Of a stretch of 60,242 bases of DNA, positions 41,466-49,415 are shown one piece after another. The stretch covers positions 1 to 60,242 of the forward strand of contig JAGFJE010000549.1 of assembly GCA_024103175.1 (NCBI GenBank), in the 5' to 3' direction. The notes under the pieces were generated by a model that worked only from the letters and a program-made list of their open reading frames with translations, was not told where the DNA came from and searched no databases. Numbering within the stretch: the stretch's first letter is position 1; every line of letters starts with the position of its first letter. A program made the translations under genes and the position numbers. This DNA comes from Phaeodactylibacter sp. (GTDB taxonomy: Bacteria > Bacteroidota > Bacteroidia > Chitinophagales > Saprospiraceae).

Positions 41466-42569
41466 ATGAAAACCGTCATGTTGAAGAAAAGACTGATCAA
41501 TTTTCTCAAATTCCTGGCCTTCCTGGGGATTGGCCTGGGTATCCTTTACCTGGTGTACCGGCAGCAAAGCGCAGCTTTTCAGGAAGAATGCGCCCTTAAG
41601 GGCATCAGCCCCGAAAACTGCAGCCTGATTGCCAAGGTGGCCAATGACTTCCAGGAAGCCAACTACTTCTGGATACTGCTGGTACTGCTGGCCTTCCTGG
41701 TCAGCAACATCAGCCGCGCCATACGCTGGAACATGCTTATTCGCCCCATGGGCTTCTCCCCCCGCCTGGTCAATTCCTTTCTGGCAACCATCCTGGGGTA
41801 TTTTGCCAACCTGGGCCTTCCCCGGATGGGGGAGATCGTCCGGGGAGCAACGTTGTCCCAGTACGAGAAGATCCCCGTGGAAAAGGTGATGGGCACCATA
41901 GTGGTCGACCGCATTTTCGATGTCATCAGTATCCTGCTGGTAACGAGCCTGGCTTTTTTGCTGGAGTATGATAAGATCATGGCCTTCGTCCGGGAAAACG
42001 TCTCCCTGGGAGAACGCCTGGGCAATACCAGCAACCTGCTGCTGTTGCTGGGGGCCTTTGGCCTGGCAGTACTGGCCTTTTTTTTTCTTCTCCGGAAGCA
42101 GATCGCCCGGTCCCGGATCTACCAGAGGGTAATAGAAATTACCAAAGGTTTCCTGCAGGGTATAAAAACCGTACGCCGCCTGAACCGCCCCTGGCTTTTC
42201 CTGGTACACAGCGTCAACATATGGTTCATGTATTACCTGATGACCTACCTCTGCTTTTTCGCTTTTGAACCCACCGCCGGCCTGTCGATGCTCGCCGGCC
42301 TGGTAGTCTTCGTCTTTGGCGGCTGGGGGATCGTCATTCCTTCTCCCGGAGGTATGGGTACTTACCATTTTCTGGCACAGACCGCCCTGTCCATCTACGG
42401 TGTCAGTGGAGACGATGGCTTTTCCTGGGCTAACATCGCCTTTTTTTCCATACAACTGGGATGTAATGTGCTGGTCGGCATCCTTGCCCTGGTTCTCCTG
42501 CCGGTGATCAACCGCCATTATGACCCCATTGAAGCGGCCCCGCAGCCGGAGGAGCAGGTGGCGGCGTGA
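41466..42569 (+). CDS. lysylphosphatidylglycerol-synthase TM-region (flippase-like) protein
   Basis: The 367-residue protein has about eight membrane segments and UPF0104 motifs: FLVSNISRAIRWNMLIRPMG, LGYFANLGLPRMGEIVRGAT, VVDRIFDVISILL and VIPSPGGMGTYHFLAQ. It lacks the synthase domain of MprF. The first helix is followed by a roughly 40-residue loop with two Cys (ECALKG, ENCSLI), unlike the paralogue at 16418. It probably handles a polar or polyprenyl lipid. The next gene, rfaE2, feeds heptose synthesis for LPS, which fits an envelope role but is only contextual. Confidence 0.85.
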   Translation: MKTVMLKKRLINFLKFLAFLGIGLGILYLVYRQQSAAFQEECALKGISPENCSLIAKVANDFQEANYFWILLVLLAFLVSNISRAIRWNMLIRPMGFSPRLVNSFLATILGYFANLGLPRMGEIVRGATLSQYEKIPVEKVMGTIVVDRIFDVISILLVTSLAFLLEYDKIMAFVRENVSLGERLGNTSNLLLLLGAFGLAVLAFFFLLRKQIARSRIYQRVIEITKGFLQGIKTVRRLNRPWLFLVHSVNIWFMYYLMTYLCFFAFEPTAGLSMLAGLVVFVFGGWGIVIPSPGGMGTYHFLAQTALSIYGVSGDDGFSWANIAFFSIQLGCNVLVGILALVLLPVINRHYDPIEAAPQPEEQVAA

Positions 42570-42692
42570 GGAAAAGTTGATTTGTGCCGGTTAATTTGGT
42601 TATTGGTTGCCAGGACAAGCAGCGCACAGGCTGCCCTTGAGCTAAGGGCGCCGGGATTTCCGGCAACGAATAACCAACAAGCCAAATTTGTT

Positions 42693-43181
42693 ATGCTGAA
42701 AAAGATCAAAGCCAAGATACAGGGCCGGGAACAGGCCCTTCGGACGGTAGAGGGCTGGAAGGCCCAGGGCCTCCGGGTGGTCTTCACCAACGGCTGTTTC
42801 GACCTGCTGCACTATGGCCACATCCACTACCTGGCCCAGGCCCGCAGCCTCGGCCACCGGCTGGTGATCGGCCTCAACAGCGACGCTTCCGTCCGGCGCC
42901 TCAAAGGCCCCAACCGCCCCATCAATGACCAGGCCAGCCGCCAGCTGATGCTCGCCGCCCTGGAAGCCGTCGACCTGGTCGTTACTTTCGAAGAAGACAC
43001 TCCCTTTGAGCTTATCACCCTGCTGCTGCCCAACGTCCTGGTTAAGGGAGGAGACTACCGGCCCGCCGATATCGTAGGAGCCGATGTTGTCATGGCGCAG
43101 GGTGGAGAAGTCAAAGCTTTACCTTATATTGAAGGATATTCTACCACTGCCATCGAGGCTAAAATTCGCCAAAAGGAATAA
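42693..43181 (+). CDS. rfaE2: D-glycero-beta-D-manno-heptose 1-phosphate adenylyltransferase
   Basis: The 162-residue nucleotidyltransferase activates heptose 1-phosphate with ATP to give ADP-heptose for lipopolysaccharide. The motif VVFTNGCFDLLHYGHIHYL and the later GYSTTAIEAKI (ISSS/T--I type) are diagnostic. It corresponds to the C-terminal half of Escherichia coli HldE. The kinase half (RfaE1) is not in the window. The start at 42693 is chosen because the longer frame covers a non-conserved 37-residue lead. It lies seven bases before nif3, probably in one operon. Confidence 0.9.
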   Translation: MLKKIKAKIQGREQALRTVEGWKAQGLRVVFTNGCFDLLHYGHIHYLAQARSLGHRLVIGLNSDASVRRLKGPNRPINDQASRQLMLAALEAVDLVVTFEEDTPFELITLLLPNVLVKGGDYRPADIVGADVVMAQGGEVKALPYIEGYSTTAIEAKIRQKE

Positions 43182-43187
43182 TGAGTT

Positions 43188-44231
43188 ATGACCAGGATAC
43201 GAGACCTTACCGCCTATCTGGAATCTATTGCTCCTCCGGTATACCAGGAAAGCTATGACAATGCAGGCCTCATTACCGGAGACCCCAACGCCGAAGTGAA
43301 GGGCGTGCTGGTCTGCCTGGATTCGACGGAAGCGGTTGTTGAGGAGGCTGCCGAGAAGGGGTGCAACCTGATCGTGGCCCATCACCCCATTGTATTCCGG
43401 GGGCTGAAGCGCCTTACCGGCAGGAATTATGTGGAACGGGTCGTGATCAAAGCCATCCGCCATGATATTGCCATCTATGCCATCCACACCAACCTGGACA
43501 ATGTGTATCAGCAGGGGGTCAACGGCAAGATCGCTGAACGGCTGGGGCTGGTGGAAACCCGTATACTATCGCCTAAAACCAACCTGAAAAAGCTCAGCGT
43601 AATGGCGCCTCCCGCTCAGAGCGCGTCTGTACGCCAGGCTCTGTTCGCCGCCGGCGCCGGCCGGATAGAGGCCAGCGAGCAGCAACACTTTACCGCCGGC
43701 CCGGAACAGGGTGTTTCCCTGGTAAAACTGGAGGCCTTTTTCGCCTCCGGCCAAGAACGGCAGGTGCTGGGAGCAATACAGGCCGGCGCCAACGGCCAAC
43801 AACTGGCCTACGAACTTGTTTCAATAGAGAATGCCAATGCTTCCGTCGGCTCCGGCCTGGTTGGCCGCCTGCCGGAACCCATGGGCGAAAAGGGCTTCCT
43901 CCAACACCTGAAAACAGCCATGCAGGCCGGCTGCATCCGGCATACCCGGCTGCTGGGCCGGCCCGTGGAGACGGTGGCCCTGTGCGGCGGCTCGGGAGGC
44001 TTTCTCCTGGGCGATGCCAAGGCTGCCGGCGCCCAGTTTTTTGTGACCGCCGACTACAAATACCACGAATTTTTTGACGCCGACGGCCACCTCGTGATTG
44101 CCGATATCGGCCATTATGAAAGCGAGCAATTCACAATAGAGCTGTTGTATGATATTATTTCTCAGAAATTTAGTAATTTTGCGGCTCGTTGCACGGAGGC
44201 CGTCACCAACCCCGTTCATTATTATCACTAA
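43188..44231 (+). CDS. Nif3-like dinuclear metal centre protein
   Basis: The 347-residue protein has the Nif3/YbgI metal sites: IVAHHPIVFRGLKRL near residue 65, AIYAIHTNLDN, and the C-terminal FFVTADYKYHEFFDA and GHYESEQFTIELLYD. The family inserts metal ions or acts as a hydrolase; exact activity is not established. The middle insertion domain (about 125-225) is the PII-like domain common in Gram-positive and Bacteroidota forms. It is coupled to rfaE2 by a seven-base gap. A small Zn-ribbon gene follows, as often seen for nif3 in this phylum. Confidence 0.88.
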   Translation: MTRIRDLTAYLESIAPPVYQESYDNAGLITGDPNAEVKGVLVCLDSTEAVVEEAAEKGCNLIVAHHPIVFRGLKRLTGRNYVERVVIKAIRHDIAIYAIHTNLDNVYQQGVNGKIAERLGLVETRILSPKTNLKKLSVMAPPAQSASVRQALFAAGAGRIEASEQQHFTAGPEQGVSLVKLEAFFASGQERQVLGAIQAGANGQQLAYELVSIENANASVGSGLVGRLPEPMGEKGFLQHLKTAMQAGCIRHTRLLGRPVETVALCGGSGGFLLGDAKAAGAQFFVTADYKYHEFFDADGHLVIADIGHYESEQFTIELLYDIISQKFSNFAARCTEAVTNPVHYYH

Positions 44232-44257
44232 AGGGGACGGCGGCCTGCTCCCGATAG

Positions 44258-44289
44258 CAATATAACAATCAAACAATATAACAATCAAA
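44258..44289. repeat. perfect 16-bp tandem duplication just upstream of a start codon
   Basis: CAATATAACAATCAAA occurs twice without a gap (44258-44273 and 44274-44289), ending four bases before the ATG of the Zn-ribbon protein at 44294. Related words appear near 25039 and 25226. Confidence 0.85.
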
Positions 44290-44293
44290 ATAT

Positions 44294-45061
44294 ATGGCAG
44301 GAGAACCCACGGTAGCTGAAAAGCTCAAGCAATTGTACGAACTCCAGCAGATTGACTCCAAAATCGATGAAATCAAAGTGCTGACCGGAGAACTCCCCAT
44401 GGAGGTGAGCGACCTGGAAGACGACATTGCCGGCCTGGAGACCCGCATTGGCCGCCTCAAAGGCCAGCTGGAAGAACTGGAAGGCGAGGTGAGCCGGCAG
44501 GAGGCCAAGATCAAGGAATCGGAAGCGCTGATCCTGCGCTACAAAGCCCAGCTCGACAATGTGAAGAACAACCGGGAATACGATGCGCTGATGAAGGAGC
44601 TGGAGCTTCAGAACCTCGACATCCAGTTGTCCGAAAAGAAGATACGGGGCGCCAATAAGGAAATTCAGAACAAGCAGGATACCTTGAACGCCACTGAAGA
44701 GCGCCTTGCGGGGAAGCAGAAGGACCTCGATGCGAAAAAGGTTGAACTGGAGCAGATCATCCAGAAGACGGAAAAAGAAGAAGAGCGCCTGCGCAAGCAA
44801 GCGGAAAAAGTGCGCAAAGGCATCGAAGAGCGGCTCATCCGCGCTTACGATAAGATCCGCACTACTTACCGCAATGGCCTGGCAGTAGTGACGGTAGAAC
44901 GGAACTCCTGCGGAGGCTGCTTCAATATGATCCCGCCGCAAATGCAGCTCGAGATCTCCATGCGCAAGAAGATCATCGCCTGTGAACACTGCGGCCGTAT
45001 CCTGGTCGATGATTTCATCATGGATGTCGGCCAGGAAGAAAAGGAAAAGCAGGAGGCGTAA
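44294..45061 (+). CDS. coiled-coil protein with C4 zinc ribbon
   Basis: Residues 1-190 of 255 form a long coiled coil rich in Leu/Glu/Lys (LKQLYELQQIDSKIDEIKVL..., RLKGQLEELEGEVSRQEAKI). The C-terminal part is a zf-RING_7-type zinc ribbon with two Cys pairs (SCGGCFNMIPPQ and CEHCGRILVDDF). The family binds nucleic acids in some bacteria, but its function is not established. The gene follows nif3, and this pair is widely conserved. Translation may be affected by the 16-bp tandem duplication next to the start. Confidence 0.85.
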   Translation: MAGEPTVAEKLKQLYELQQIDSKIDEIKVLTGELPMEVSDLEDDIAGLETRIGRLKGQLEELEGEVSRQEAKIKESEALILRYKAQLDNVKNNREYDALMKELELQNLDIQLSEKKIRGANKEIQNKQDTLNATEERLAGKQKDLDAKKVELEQIIQKTEKEEERLRKQAEKVRKGIEERLIRAYDKIRTTYRNGLAVVTVERNSCGGCFNMIPPQMQLEISMRKKIIACEHCGRILVDDFIMDVGQEEKEKQEA

Positions 45062-45086
45062 ACGGCCTATAGCCTTTTTCCTGGTT

Positions 45087-45174
45087 AAGAGCCTTAAAGG
45101 TTTTTGCCGGAAACGAAAGAAAATTCACACTTTTTCTTCCTTTCCCTTGCAAATGCCTTTAAGGCTCTTTTTCT
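45087..45174. repeat. 14-bp perfect inverted repeat with long loop and T-rich tail
   Basis: AAGAGCCTTAAAGG (45087-45100) and CCTTTAAGGCTCTT (45156-45169) are exact inverses 55 bases apart, and the right arm is followed by a T-rich run (TTTTCTTT). The gap 45062-45265 has no gene. It may end the nif3/Zn-ribbon transcript. Confidence 0.6.
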
Positions 45175-45265
45175 TTGTAGGCATTCGTATCAGGCCCGCT
45201 CCCAGTTTTCCTTTCAAACGGCAGGCTTCCGGCCAGGCCAGTACAAACCTTAAATCCTGTTGCGC

Positions 45266-46801
45266 ATGCTTCGGCCAATACTCTTTTTTTTATCTTTCCT
45301 TTCCATTGCCCTTCCTGTGCAGGCCATGGGGAATTCTGAATGCAATAATTCCACAGGGCGGGCAGCCAAGTACTTTGCTTTCACACCAACGGCCCTTCAG
45401 GCTTATGACTACGCTACCAGCCTGCGCTTTGGCGAAGCATATGCCCTTATGACACAAATGAAACTGGAAGACCCCAACAACCTCATTGTCCATCACATCG
45501 ATAATTACATCGATTTTTTCACCATTTACATACAGGAAGATGAAGCCACCTACCGGCGGCTCAAAAAGAACCGCGACCTGCGCCTCGACAAGGTAAAGGC
45601 CGGCGACCGCAGTTCGCCTTACTATCTTTTTGTGCAGGCCGACATCCGCTTGCAGTGGGCCCTGGCCCGCCTCCGCTTTGAGGATTACCTGGGGGCTTTC
45701 ACCGAAGTCAGCAAAGCCCACAAACTGCTGAGGGAAAATGAAGAGTTGTTTCCCGATTTTATGCCGAACAAGAAAGACCTGGGCATCCTTCACGCCATGG
45801 TAGGCACGATTCCGGACAGCTACCGATGGGGTGTCAAGCTTCTGGGCGGGCTGGAAGGCACCATTGCTCAGGGGCGTAAAGAGGTGGAAGAAGTACTGGC
45901 CTATGCGCGGAAAAACGATTTTATCTTCGAAGAAGAAACGGCGGCCCTTTACGCTTATCTGCTCCTTCACCTGGACAATAAGGAGGAGGAAGCCTGGCGG
46001 GCGGTTGCCGACAGCGGCCTGCGGCCCAAGCAAAACCCCATGCATTGCTTTGTAATGGCCAACATCGCCATGCGTACCGGCCGCAATGAAAAGGCCATAC
46101 AGTTGCTGGAGCAGCGCCCCTCCGGAAAGGCCTTCTTTTCCTTCCCCTACCTGGATTACATGCTGGGGCTGGCCAAGCTGCGCCGCCTGGACAAGAATGC
46201 CGCCCCCCACTTTCAGCATTTCATTACCCACTATCAGGGGCGCAATTTCATTAAGGAAGCCTACCAGAAAATGGCCTGGCAGGAGCTTCTCAATGGCAAC
46301 CCGGAAGGGTACCGCCGCTACATGCAGGCCTGCCTTACCCAGGGCCATGCCATTGCCGGGGGCGACAATAACGCCCTGCAGGAAGCGGAACGGGGCTCGG
46401 CTCCCGACCTCAGCCTCCTCAAAGCCCGCCTGCTCTTCGACGGAGGGTACTTTCAAAAAGGCTACCAAACCCTCTCCGCCCGGCAGCCAAACAGCTTCGC
46501 CTTCCCCGATGGCCAGCTGGAGTATTACTACCGCATGGGCCGCCTCCTGCACGGCCTGGAGCGCTACGATGAGGCATTGCAACATTACCGGGTGGCCATC
46601 GAAATGGGGGCGGACTCCCCCTTCTTCTTCGCCTGTAACGCCGCCTTGCAGATGGGCCTGATCTACGAATCGGAAGGCGACCGGCAAAAGGCGCGCGCCG
46701 CCTTCGAACGCTGCCTGAGCTTCAGCCCGGAAGAATACCGCACTGGCCTGCACCAAAAGGCCAAGTCGGGGCTGGCCCGCCTGGAAGGGGAGCAGGGGTA
46801 G
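45266..46801 (+). CDS. secreted TPR-repeat protein, 511 aa
   Basis: From the ATG at 45266 the product has a signal peptide (MLRPILFFLSFLSIALPVQA). The mature region has several TPR-like helical hairpins: YDYATSLRFGEAYALMTQMK, LGAFTEVSKAHKLLREN, GRNEKAIQLLEQRPSG, GLERYDEALQHYRVAIEMGA and GDRQKARAAFERCLSFSP. TPR proteins of this kind mediate protein contacts in the periplasm. No enzymatic motif is seen. The first mature residues overlap a half-site of the dispersed repeat (ATTCCACAGGGC, 45348-45359). Confidence 0.78.
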   Translation: MLRPILFFLSFLSIALPVQAMGNSECNNSTGRAAKYFAFTPTALQAYDYATSLRFGEAYALMTQMKLEDPNNLIVHHIDNYIDFFTIYIQEDEATYRRLKKNRDLRLDKVKAGDRSSPYYLFVQADIRLQWALARLRFEDYLGAFTEVSKAHKLLRENEELFPDFMPNKKDLGILHAMVGTIPDSYRWGVKLLGGLEGTIAQGRKEVEEVLAYARKNDFIFEEETAALYAYLLLHLDNKEEEAWRAVADSGLRPKQNPMHCFVMANIAMRTGRNEKAIQLLEQRPSGKAFFSFPYLDYMLGLAKLRRLDKNAAPHFQHFITHYQGRNFIKEAYQKMAWQELLNGNPEGYRRYMQACLTQGHAIAGGDNNALQEAERGSAPDLSLLKARLLFDGGYFQKGYQTLSARQPNSFAFPDGQLEYYYRMGRLLHGLERYDEALQHYRVAIEMGADSPFFFACNAALQMGLIYESEGDRQKARAAFERCLSFSPEEYRTGLHQKAKSGLARLEGEQG

Positions 46802-46826
46802 GGTATAAGCCGGAAGTGCGAAGGCG

Positions 46827-47066
46827 GAAGTCGGAACAGGAGAATATCCTGGAGATCTGTTGCCTGTCTTCAGAGAACTTGTTCTTGCTTTCATCACTAA
46901 GGAATTCCCGGGCTGCGCGGGTAAGTTGCTCACCGAGCTCTTCAGCACTGTAGGCGCGGTTCTGGAGCCTGGGGCAGGATACCGAGGCGCAATTGAGGGC
47001 AAAATGGATCCGCGGCTCGTCAAATAGCGCGCGGATGATACCGTGCTCGATGTTAATTTTAACGGA
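46827..47066 (-). pseudogene. DUF547 fragment
   Basis: The minus strand reads NIEHGIIRALFDEPRIHFAL, then NCASVSCPRLQNRAYSAEEL and LTRAAREFLSDESKNK, the core of the DUF547 family. There is no start codon and the upstream frame is blocked by TAA at 47073-47075. The 3' side dissolves into a repeat-like stretch (GGAAGTCGGAA words) at 46802-46835 next to the TPR gene. About 80 codons remain of a family of roughly 230-300, so it is a truncated relic. Confidence 0.8.
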
Positions 47067-47126
47067 TAAATATTATCTTGACTGTCAGCAGGAGGGCTTC
47101 TCTCCCGTAAAATTTCAGCAACAGGT

Positions 47127-47918
47127 ATGCAGCCATCCTTCCTAAAAACACCATTTGGCGAAGTGGCTTTCCGGAAGTACGGCTCCGGGGGGCGGCTGAT
47201 GATTGCCTTTCACGGTTTTTCGGAGGATGGAAGCGCTTTTTCGGAGCTGGGAGTTGCGCTGAGCAGCGGTTGTTCACTATATTCCATAGACCTCCCGTTT
47301 CACGGCAATACCCGCTGGAAGGGCGAAGATTACCGGCCGGCCCAGCTGGCGGCCGTTGTCGAGGCTGTTCTTGAACAGGAGGGTAGCACACAGTTTGAGG
47401 CCATTGGCCACAGCCTGGGCGCCCGGTTATGGCTACACCTGACCCCTCATTTTCGCAACAGGATGGGATCGCTTTATCTGCTTGCGCCCGACGGCCTGCA
47501 GACGCGCTGGCTGTATCTGGTGGAATGGTTGCCGCTGCCATTTCGCCGGCTGATAGCCCGGCTTGCCCGGCGGCCGGAACGGTTCCTGGCGTTGGCCAGG
47601 CTGCTGTGCCGGGCCCGGCTGATCGATCATTTCCTGTTCCGGTATTTACATCATCACCTGAGCGATAGGCGCCGCCGCCAACGGCTGCTGCACACCTGGT
47701 TTTCCCTGGGCCATTTTCGCCTTGATGGAAATCAGGCGCATCGCCTCCTCGGCCGGGCCAAAGCCCCCGCTCTCGTCCTGCTCGGGAAAAAAGACCGGCT
47801 GGTCAACCCGGCGGCCATCCGCCGGCGGCTCAACGGGATAGAGGGCGTCAGGATCAGAGAAGTGGACGCCAACCACCGCTCCATCTGTCGCGTGGTTGTC
47901 TCTATTCTGGAAGAATAG
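47127..47918 (+). CDS. alpha/beta-fold hydrolase
   Basis: The 263-residue protein has the hydrolase nucleophile elbow AIGHSLGARLW (Ser 96), the oxyanion FHGFSEDGSAF near residue 31, a candidate Asp in LGKKDRLVNP and His in DANHRSICR near the C-terminus, completing the triad. A helical, Arg-rich cap (about 130-190, RRLIARLARRPERFLALARL) covers the site. The substrate is unknown. The gene follows the DUF547 relic. Confidence 0.82.
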   Translation: MQPSFLKTPFGEVAFRKYGSGGRLMIAFHGFSEDGSAFSELGVALSSGCSLYSIDLPFHGNTRWKGEDYRPAQLAAVVEAVLEQEGSTQFEAIGHSLGARLWLHLTPHFRNRMGSLYLLAPDGLQTRWLYLVEWLPLPFRRLIARLARRPERFLALARLLCRARLIDHFLFRYLHHHLSDRRRRQRLLHTWFSLGHFRLDGNQAHRLLGRAKAPALVLLGKKDRLVNPAAIRRRLNGIEGVRIREVDANHRSICRVVVSILEE

Positions 47919-48060
47919 CCAGATGAAGAAAATATTAAAAACGGCCCACCCGCCGGGACATTACCCTGGAGCGCTTCCTTCCGGGGCAACTGCTGCTGAG
48001 CCCATTCCTCTTGCTTACCCGTTCCACTTCCGATATACAACTGGCTGTAGCCCGGCCCGC

Positions 48061-49296
48061 TTAATTCTGTTTTACTTTCAGCCCGTAACCTTTCAGGATC
48101 TTCCGGGCAAGAGAGGCTTTATGCGCCTCATCGGGGCCGTCGTAAATGCGGGCGCCCCGCTCCTCCCGGTAGAAATAGGACAGGATGGTGTCGTCGGTAA
48201 TGCCCAGGGCGCCATGGGCCTGCAGGGCGCGGTCGATGGCCTTCTGCAGCACCCCGGCGACGAAGAACTTGATGGTGGAAATATCGGTGCTGGCCGCCCG
48301 CTGCCCTTCTTTCTCTATCCTGATGGCGGTGTGCAGCACCATGTAGCGGGCAGCGTCGATCTCAGCGCGGCATTCGGCGATCCACGCCTGTATCATCTGT
48401 TGTTCTCCCAGCATTTTGCCTCTGCCCATTTCGCGGGTAGCGGCGCGGCGGCACATCATATCGAAGGCCCGCTCGCAGATGCCTATCCAGCGCATACAGT
48501 GGTGGATGCGGCCCGGCCCCAGGCGTTCCTGCGCCAGCCGGAAGCCCTCCCCCTCATTTCCCAGGAGGTTGGTTTTCGGTACGCGCACTTCTTTCAGGCG
48601 GATCTCGGCGTGGCTGTGCCAGCCCTCACCGGCATGGCCCATAACCGGAATATTGCGCACCAGCTCAAACCCAGGCGTTTCGGTGGGAACGATGATCATA
48701 CTGGCCCGCTGATAGGGGTTTTCCGCTTCCGGGCTGGTCACGGCCATTACGATAGAAAAGGATGCCCCGTCGGCGGAAGAAGTGAACCACTTGTGGCCGT
48801 TGATGATGTAATGATCCCCATCGCTTACGGCCGTGGTGCCCATGCGCACCGGGTTGGAACCGGCATAGGCCGGCTCGGTCATGGCAAAGCAGGAGCGGAT
48901 GTCGCCGGCAAGCAGGGGTTCGAGGTACCGGCGCCGGATATCCGGCGAACCGTACTTCAGCAACAGTTCCGTATTGCCGGAATCCGGCGCCTGGCAGTTG
49001 AAGGCCAGGTGCCCGAAAGGAGTAGTTCCCAGCAATTCCCCGAGCTGTCCGAATTCGGAGAGGCTCAGGCCTGCGCCCCCATGCTCCGCCGACAGGTGGG
49101 GGTTCCAGGCGCCGGTAGCCTGCGCCTTTTCTCTCAGGGCGCGGATCTCCGGCTCCACCTCCCGGAAAGGGGTCCTCAACCAGCGCAGCTCATGGGGGTA
49201 GATCTCCGCTTCCAGGAATTCCCGGACAGCGCCGTATAATTTCTTCAGCAGGGGAGTGGCAAATGCTTCTACCATTATCAGGGCAATTTTTTGCAT
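48061..49296 (-). CDS. acyl-CoA dehydrogenase family protein
   Basis: The flavoenzyme of 411 residues from the ATG at 49296 (other ATGs at 49371 and 49275 are possible) contains FAMTEPAYAGSNPVRMGTTA (FAD/substrate motif), GHKWFTSSADGASF and the C-terminal ALQAHGALGITDDTILSYFY and RIYDGPDEAHKASLARKIL motifs. The last of these resembles the ACAD10/11-type, which have an Asp in place of the usual catalytic Glu near this position. It oxidises an acyl-CoA of unknown chain length. No beta-oxidation neighbours are present. A run of CCCAATCA-type repeats lies between it and the PycTM gene. Confidence 0.9.
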   Translation of the reverse strand: MQKIALIMVEAFATPLLKKLYGAVREFLEAEIYPHELRWLRTPFREVEPEIRALREKAQATGAWNPHLSAEHGGAGLSLSEFGQLGELLGTTPFGHLAFNCQAPDSGNTELLLKYGSPDIRRRYLEPLLAGDIRSCFAMTEPAYAGSNPVRMGTTAVSDGDHYIINGHKWFTSSADGASFSIVMAVTSPEAENPYQRASMIIVPTETPGFELVRNIPVMGHAGEGWHSHAEIRLKEVRVPKTNLLGNEGEGFRLAQERLGPGRIHHCMRWIGICERAFDMMCRRAATREMGRGKMLGEQQMIQAWIAECRAEIDAARYMVLHTAIRIEKEGQRAASTDISTIKFFVAGVLQKAIDRALQAHGALGITDDTILSYFYREERGARIYDGPDEAHKASLARKILKGYGLKVKQN

Positions 49297-49363
49297 AGTG
49301 AAAAACACCTCTCTTGACCCGCGCCCCATCAACCCAGTTTTGTCCGGCTCCGAAGGAGACGGG

Positions 49364-49415
49364 CAACCCAATCACCCAATCAACCAATCACCCAATCACC
49401 CAATCAACCAAACAA
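49364..49415. repeat. short-word tandem repeat (ATCACCC / ATCAACC)
   Basis: Seven-base words of the type CCCAATCA / ACCAATC are repeated about six times with small variations, covering the spacer between two minus-strand genes and the last codons of the PycTM gene. Confidence 0.7.

Noticed and set aside
45290..47023. 577-codon minus-strand frame opposite the TPR gene
   Set aside because: Antisense shadow. The plus-strand signal peptide and TPR motifs are convincing, and the DUF547 relic lies in a different minus frame.
47919..48060. Plus-strand open stretch (ITLERFLPGQLLLSPFLLL) after the hydrolase gene
   Set aside because: Starts after a stop without a start codon, too short to assign, and runs into the converging gene.
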